From contig DASWMI010000111.1 in assembly GCA_036399835.1 (NCBI GenBank), positions 1 through 9,587 of the forward strand: DNA of 9,587 nucleotides, given 5' to 3'. Source of the stretch: DASYML01 sp036399835 (GTDB lineage: Bacteria > Acidobacteriota > Blastocatellia > Pyrinomonadales > Pyrinomonadaceae). The translations under genes were made by a program, and so were the position numbers. Positions 6,427 to 9,587 of the stretch are shown here, piece after piece; position 1 is the stretch's first letter; every line of letters starts with the position of its first letter. Under the pieces are notes generated by a model that did no database searches, was not told where the DNA came from, and saw only the letters and a list, made by a program, of their open reading frames with translations.

Positions 6427-6575
6427 TTGGACCGCAGATGAAGAAACGAGGAACGATGAAAGATGAAGTGGAAGCGATTGGTCCATTGCCTTATTGCTTT
6501 ATTGGCTCACCGAATCATTGGTCCAATGAGACGGTGATTCAATCTCCTTCATCCTGCGTTCTGCGCTCCGACTTC
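6427..6575. repeat. Degenerate 7-8 bp repeat patch with 43-bp palindrome, NmrA gene 3' end
   Basis: Left part: GATGAAG, AAACGAG, GAACGAT, GAAAGAT, GAAGTGG (roughly 6437-6472), a 7-base rhythm. Middle part: CTTATTGC, TTTATTGG, CTCACCGA, ATCATTGG, TCCAATGA, GACGGTGA, TTCAATCT (about 6489-6545), an 8-base rhythm. Right part: CTTCATC, CTGCGTT, CTGCGCT. Positions 6501-6521 and 6523-6543 are inverted copies (17 of 21 matching) around T6522. The palindrome core CATTGGTCCAATG (6516-6528) is exact. The structure begins five bases past the stop codon of the NmrA gene on the minus strand, and the last residues of that protein lie in the repeat. It also fills the space upstream of the TPR gene. Confidence 0.6.
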
Positions 6576-7442
6576 ATCGCTTCTTTGAAAGGCTTCCGCG
6601 TAGTCTTTAGCAAACTGGCTAAAGGTCATCGCCTCGCGTCCAGTTATCCGGCGCACCGCGTTTGAGACATGCGCGGCGCTTCCCTCCCTGTAGAAATCAA
6701 ATAGCCCGACGAGCGCGTCCGCCAGCCACTCGGAAAGACCCACCCCGATCATCCCAGCGCGCACGGCTTCCATCGAGACATCAACATAGCGCACCTCTCT
6801 GCCGAGGACAGAGGAGAACTCTGCGGCTAGCTCATCATACGAGAGCGCCTGCGGGCCTGTGATGTCGAAAGCTTTGCCGTCATAGCCTTCTTCGGTGAGC
6901 ACTGCCTTCGCGACGGCTGCTATATCGCGCGCATCCACGTAGGAGACCTTCGCCGCGCGGAGCGAGCCGTAAAAGACTCCCTGCTCTCTAATCGAATGCG
7001 CGAACATAAATGCGTTTTGCATAAAACCGTTCGGGCGCAAGTGTGTGAAAGCGATGCCGGATTGCTCTATGGCCTGCTCAATCAGGTAATGGTCGTGTAG
7101 AAGGGTCGGCGCATCTGGTCCAGCGCCGATGGCCGAGAGCTTGACGATGCGGCGCACGCCCGCGCGCCGCGCAGCTTCAATCATGTTCTGCTGCAAACGG
7201 ACCTGCTCCGGTCCGGGCGTCGAGAGTAAAAAGATACGGTCGATGCCTTCCAGCGCGGGGGCCAGCGTCTGCGGCTGCTCGAAATCGCCTTGAGCGACCT
7301 CAACTCCGCCGGCCCTGAGCTTTTCCGCTTTGGCTTCGTTGCGCACGAGTGCGCGGAAATCCGCGCCCGTCCCCGAAAGCTGGTCCAGCAGCAGGCTGCC
7401 GACAGTGCCCGTCGCACCCGTCACAAGAATCTTATCCGCCAT
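6549..7442 (-). CDS. NmrA-type NAD(P)-binding atypical short-chain dehydrogenase
   Basis: The 297-residue product has a Rossmann N-terminus with the glycine motif TGATGTVG (residues 8-15) and R34 after the second strand, which often accompanies NADP preference. Then come GDFEQP (52-57), a strand FLLSTPG (71-77), VKLSAIGAG (100-108), H-D-H-Y-L-I-E-Q-A-I-E-Q-S-G (116-129), the family LRPNGFMQN (135-143), DARDIAAVA (170-178) and ITGPQALSYDELA (194-206). This order is that of the NmrA / NAD(P)H:quinone oxidoreductase 2 (QorB/YtfG-like) group, which lacks the classical SDR Tyr-x3-Lys. Members are redox sensors or quinone/azo reductases; the substrate here is unknown. ATG 7442-7440 has GGGAG about ten bases upstream. 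It is divergent from the peroxidase gene with about 270 bases between them, so shared regulation is possible. The last few residues lie in the repeat patch. Confidence 0.85.
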   Translation of the reverse strand: MADKILVTGATGTVGSLLLDQLSGTGADFRALVRNEAKAEKLRAGGVEVAQGDFEQPQTLAPALEGIDRIFLLSTPGPEQVRLQQNMIEAARRAGVRRIVKLSAIGAGPDAPTLLHDHYLIEQAIEQSGIAFTHLRPNGFMQNAFMFAHSIREQGVFYGSLRAAKVSYVDARDIAAVAKAVLTEEGYDGKAFDITGPQALSYDELAAEFSSVLGREVRYVDVSMEAVRAGMIGVGLSEWLADALVGLFDFYREGSAAHVSNAVRRITGREAMTFSQFAKDYAEAFQRSDEVGAQNAG

Positions 7443-7714
7443 GCGATACCATCTCCCTTTCGTTGTTGATAAAACAATCGCGAAAGTAAAGCCGCAACTC
7501 TAACACTCGGACGGCGGCTCAGCCAAGCCAGCATCCAGAGGGCAACTTGTCCGGCTCGCGTGTGTATGTTAGCTTTCCGCCGAATGCTTTGAGAAATCCA
7601 CTGCGCGTCGCACGTGTTTTCAAATTCATCAAAGCCGAGCTTTCATGTTCCGTTTACTAATTCCAAAGCTGGCCCGCCCGCGCGCAGGGACCGCCCCCGT
7701 TTGAAAGGAATCTT
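7443..7714. other. Divergent intergenic region (NmrA gene / peroxidase gene)
   Basis: It contains the start signals of both flanking genes. On the minus strand TTGCGG, 17 bases, TTTTAT is a possible but weak -35/-10 pair for the NmrA gene. For the plus-strand peroxidase gene I see no convincing promoter. No clear operator palindrome was found by eye. Confidence 0.35.
7704..7709 (+). promoter_or_regulatory. Ribosome binding site of the peroxidase gene
   Basis: AAAGGA ends five bases before ATG 7715-7717. It shows that translation starts upstream of the in-frame TGA, so the upstream half is a translated gene and not decayed sequence. Confidence 0.7.
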
Positions 7715-8284
7715 ATGACCTGGATTCGCACCGTCTCGCTCGAAGAGGCTGACGAAAAGCTACGGCGAGCAATCGAAGCGCAGCGTGAATTGTACCCGGC
7801 AGAGTACGCTGTCCCGATTCATCCGACGCCGGACGGAGGGACTTCCGGCATCGTCGCCTCGCATAGCCTGATACCGGATGCGCTCTATCACGCTTTTGCG
7901 ACCTTCGGCGTGCTGATGTCGCCGGACCTGCCGCTCACGCGTCAGCAGCACGAGATGATTACGACGCTCGTCTCGGTCAACAACCGTTGTCATTATTGAA
8001 TCGAATCGCACGCAGAGTTTCTGCGTCGAGTGACACTGGATGAAGAACTGGTCCGGGCGCTACAGGACGACTACAAGACCGCCCCGATTACGGAGCAGGA
8101 CCGCAAGATGCTTGACTTCGTGGTCAAGCTGACCAGGGATGCGACACAGATTTCCAGGCAGGACCACGAAGAGCTACGCGGCGTGGGCTTCGACGACCAG
8201 GGCATCTTGCAGATAACGCTCATCGCCTCATGGTTCAACTACATCAACCGCGTGGCCGATGCTCTCGGTGTCGGAAGAGATTGA
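7715..8284 (+). CDS. AhpD-like / carboxymuconolactone decarboxylase family peroxidase, probable selenoprotein (Sec95 = TGA 7997-7999)
   Basis: This frame is interrupted only by TGA 7997-7999. Read as selenocysteine it gives 189 residues of a typical peroxidase-related AhpD-fold protein. Active-site region: R-Q-Q-H-E80 ... V-N-N-R-C92-H-Y-U95-I-E-S-H99-A-E-F-L. In M. tuberculosis AhpD the working residues are E118, C130, C133 and H137, with C133 the attacking cysteine. The spacing here is identical (Glu 12 before the first Cys, CxxC, His four after), and TGA sits on the C133 position. Downstream, without a frame change, the family continues: VTLDEELVRALQDDYKTAP, MLDFVVKLTRD, and the C-terminal ASWFNYINRVADALGV. 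A SECIS-like hairpin follows the TGA. By inference the product reduces peroxides or organic hydroperoxides in the cytoplasm with a Sec-Cys pair. Alternative: a nonsense mutation of TGC/TGT. Against that, the stop hits the one residue where Sec makes sense and the rest shows no decay. Standard gene finders would report a 94-residue truncation plus an 84-residue fragment from GTG 8030. Confidence 0.8.
8006..8029 (+). promoter_or_regulatory. Candidate bacterial SECIS element
   Basis: Stem TCG (8006-8008), bulged C8009, ACGCAG (8010-8015), loop AGTTT (8016-8020), CTGCGT (8021-8026), CGA (8027-8029): nine base pairs with one bulge. The apical loop begins 16 bases after the TGA and carries G as its second base. 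E. coli fdhF has the same plan (three pairs, one bulged base, three pairs, small loop with leading G) about 18 bases after its UGA. The hairpin lies wholly within coding sequence, as bacterial SECIS elements do. SelB binding is inferred. Confidence 0.6.
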
Positions 8285-8300
8285 GCCTAGAGAGAGAAGG

Positions 8301-8333
8301 CGCAGCCCTGCGAAAGAATAAACGGCTGCGTTT
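8301..8333 (+). terminator. Possible terminator after the peroxidase gene
   Basis: CGCAGCC (8301-8307) and GGCTGCG (8324-8330) form a 7-bp stem with a 16-base loop followed by TTT, 16 bases past the stop codon. A second tiny GC hairpin and TTTTCATTTATT follow at 8336-8355. It is weak by usual rules, but it sits where two converging genes need ends. Confidence 0.4.
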
Positions 8334-8415
8334 AAGCGCCCGCGCTTTTCATTTATTCGATTGGGAGTCGCTTTAATTCGGAAGTGAGTCGGCGGTGAAT
8401 CGTGCTGGACCAGCG

Positions 8416-8778
8416 TTACTTGCTCGGAATGTCGTCCTCTTCATCCAGCCCGTAGCCGTAATCCCGCTCGACCTTGCAGATTCTAGTCTTATACTGGCGA
8501 TACCACTTGTCTCTTCCCATCTGCTGGGCCAACAAATGCTCCGTGACCTGCTTCCAGCGCCTGATGCCTTCGAGACTTTCCCAGTAGCAGATGGTCACGC
8601 CAAAGCCATCCTCGCCGCGCACGCCCTCCGCTCCGAGAAAGCCTTCCTGCTCGGAGGCCAGCGCAAACATCCTCTCCGCAATCTCGCCATAACCCTCGTC
8701 GCCCGGCGTGCGAACCGAGCTAAAGATGACGGCATAGTAAGGGGGTTTGGGCGTCCCTGCGATTTCGTTTTCAGGCAT
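8416..8778 (-). CDS. Antibiotic biosynthesis monooxygenase (ABM) fold protein, YqjZ-like
   Basis: The 120-residue product fits one dimeric alpha-beta barrel ABM domain. It has YYAVIFSSVRTPGDEGYGEI (14-33), AERMFALASEQEGFLGAEGV (34-53) and the conserved strand-helix VTICYWESLEGIRRWKQVTE (61-80) followed by H81, where W66, W75 and H81 are the usual conserved positions. The C-terminal part KWYRQYKTRICKVERDYGY resembles the small YqjZ-type proteins. Members include cofactor-free monooxygenases and heme-degrading enzymes, but this subgroup has no settled substrate, so I give none. A strong ribosome binding site precedes ATG 8778-8776. It converges on the peroxidase gene. The acidic tail LDEEDDIPSK is extra to the domain. 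Confidence 0.83.
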   Translation of the reverse strand: MPENEIAGTPKPPYYAVIFSSVRTPGDEGYGEIAERMFALASEQEGFLGAEGVRGEDGFGVTICYWESLEGIRRWKQVTEHLLAQQMGRDKWYRQYKTRICKVERDYGYGLDEEDDIPSK

Positions 8779-8782
8779 ACGG

Positions 8783-8787
8783 CCTCC
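8783..8787 (-). promoter_or_regulatory. Ribosome binding site of the ABM gene
   Basis: GGAGG lies four bases before ATG 8778-8776, the strongest Shine-Dalgarno sequence in the window. It fixes the start. Confidence 0.75.
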
Positions 8788-8911
8788 GAATCAAGATAAA
8801 TAGTCAGGGCACATAGCAAAGGCGCTCTGTGTGTGCATTCAAGAGCGAAGAGCATGTTCCGGGAGCAGGCAGCCATAAGAGCATTAACTGCGGGAAATGA
8901 GAGATGAAAGG

Positions 8912-8984
<73 letters not shown>

Positions 8985-8998
8985 AAAGAATGACTCAA

Positions 8999-9026
8999 AT
9001 TACAGTACATCTTGCTTGAGTGTCAA
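8999..9026 (-). promoter_or_regulatory. Sigma-70 type promoter of tRNA-Glu
   Basis: A perfect -35 TTGACA (9026-9021), 16 bases, and -10 TGTAAT (9004-8999, 5 of 6 matches). Transcription would start around 8992, a few bases before the mature 5' end at 8984. This is the best promoter in the window. Confidence 0.75.
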
Positions 9027-9068
9027 CCGAGCGAGAGGTCTTGGAATCAAGCTCTGACGCGGCCCTTT

Positions 9069-9144
9069 AAAGAGTCTGCCAACTTAAAAATAAGAGCCTG
9101 TATTGGCCGTCGCTTTGATTTCAAATTGGACCAGCAGACTCTTT
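9069..9144. repeat. 76-bp element with perfect 11-bp terminal inverted repeats
   Basis: AAAGAGTCTGC (9069-9079) and GCAGACTCTTT (9134-9144) are exact reverse complements, with a 54-base interior containing smaller complementary words (CCAA/TTGG). The right arm is followed by two more T residues, so on the plus strand it could also act as a large terminator-like hairpin. I see no clear target-site duplication, so a miniature mobile element is possible but unproven. Confidence 0.45.
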
Positions 9145-9276
9145 TTGAATAGTGTCATCATAATATATTGATGAGTTCTCATGCTCTTTTTATCAGGCTG
9201 CCTGCGGCGGTCATTGCCCTTAAAAATTGTTCTGTTTTATCATTCAACCGTTTCGGTATGGGCTAAACCATTTGAC

Positions 9277-9281
9277 AGGAG
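9277..9281 (+). promoter_or_regulatory. Ribosome binding site of the secreted-protein gene
   Basis: AGGAG ends ten bases before ATG 9292-9294, a slightly long but acceptable spacing. It supports this start over ATG 9331, which would destroy the signal peptide. Confidence 0.55.
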
Positions 9282-9291
9282 CTGAAAGATT

Positions 9292-9587
9292 ATGACGACC
9301 CGTGTCGCAAGCTTTTTACATTTCAAGATAATGGCAACGCTTCCGGTCCTGGCGCTCTCAGTCGCTACGACACTGGCCCAGCATGAGCCTGGGGGCGGCT
9401 CGACAATCCAGCTCGGCGATGCGGCGACGGCCAACGTGAGGGGCGTCAGCAGCAGCGGTGGCGCGCGCCCGACTATCAGACGACCCGCACCGAGCAGGGC
9501 AGCTTCGACCAGGCCCGTGCGCCGCGCGCGTCCTGTTGGTCCAGGCAGGCCGAGCATGGATGCTGAGGATTATAACGAGCAGGGCGA
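9292..9587 (+). CDS. N-terminus of a secreted protein with basic Pro-rich linker (cut by window edge)
   Basis: The frame stays open to the right edge (98 codons plus two bases). Residues 1-29 are a signal peptide (MTTRVASFLHFKIMATLPVL..., probable cleavage after A29 in TTLA|QHE). Residues about 30-58 are Gly/Ser-rich. Residues about 59-88 are a strongly basic Arg/Pro/Ala stretch (RPTIRRPAPSRAAS...). The visible end, MDAEDYNEQG, looks like the opening of a TPR helix, but too little is present to be sure. The frame on the opposite strand across the same bases is a shadow: it has no start signal and only mirrors the repetitive composition. A periplasmic or exported protein is a fair inference; the function is unknown. 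Confidence 0.65.
   Translation, partial: MTTRVASFLHFKIMATLPVLALSVATTLAQHEPGGGSTIQLGDAATANVRGVSSSGGARPTIRRPAPSRAASTRPVRRARPVGPGRPSMDAEDYNEQG

Larger units (their letters stand above)
8985..9291. other. Intergenic region between tRNA-Glu and the secreted-protein gene
   Basis: About 307 bases, more AT-rich than the rest of the window. It holds the tRNA promoter (minus), an 11-bp inverted repeat at 9069-9144 and the leader of the plus-strand gene at 9292. No coding sequence is supported. TTGCCC ... TTTTAT around 9217-9239 could be a poor promoter for the plus-strand gene. Confidence 0.4.

Noticed and set aside
7715..7999. A 94-residue protein ending at TGA 7997-7999 as a complete gene
   Set aside because: It would stop in the middle of the active-site motif and lack the whole C-terminal half of the family, which is present in frame directly after the TGA.
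8030..8284. Independent gene starting at GTG 8030
   Set aside because: The GTG is an internal Val of the same frame, there is no ribosome binding site before it, and the product would lack the active site.
9240..9557. 105-residue minus-strand frame at the right edge
   Set aside because: Antisense to a plus-strand frame with ribosome binding site and signal peptide; no start signal of its own.

Overview
The window is a stretch of bacterial chromosome, moderately GC-rich, and most genes lie on the minus strand. Gene style and the degenerate 7-8 bp repeats between genes suggest an Acidobacteriota-like organism, possibly Blastocatellia. That placement is an inference from pattern only and is weakly held. 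There is no phage, plasmid, IS or CRISPR signature.

Layout, left to right. (1) Positions 1-1012, minus: most of prfB (release factor 2), running off the left edge, with an in-frame UGA and a +1 programmed frameshift site at codons 26-29. (2) 1111-2817, minus: lnt, apolipoprotein N-acyltransferase. (3) 2818-3462: about 645 bases with no convincing gene, but with a palindrome and a hairpin. (4) 3463-6342, minus: an envelope-type cluster made of an exported TolB/FlgO-like + TPR protein, a small NfeD-type membrane protein and a SPOR-domain membrane protein. (5) 6549-7442, minus: an NmrA-type NAD(P)-binding protein. (6) 7715-8284, plus: an AhpD-like / carboxymuconolactone-decarboxylase peroxidase whose second active-site Cys codon is TGA. 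(7) 8416-8778, minus: an antibiotic-biosynthesis-monooxygenase-fold protein. (8) 8912-8984, minus: tRNA-Glu(UUC) with a good promoter. (9) 9292 to the right edge, plus: the start of a secreted protein.

The most important observation is the gene at 7715-8284. Read with a standard code it looks like a broken gene or two small ORFs. The TGA at 7997-7999 falls exactly on the catalytic position of a CxxC-x3-H motif, giving C92-H-Y-U95-x3-H99 with the expected Glu at E80. The same frame continues into a normal family C-terminus. A bulged hairpin follows at the spacing and with the loop G expected of a bacterial SECIS element. I read it as a selenoprotein.

A second theme is three degenerate heptamer/octamer repeat patches, each able to fold as an inverted repeat. 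Each sits on or just past the 3' end of a minus-strand gene (lnt, the TPR gene, the NmrA gene). Two of them supply the coding ends of neighbouring proteins. The window also holds two UGA recoding sites: the RF2 frameshift and the proposed selenocysteine codon.
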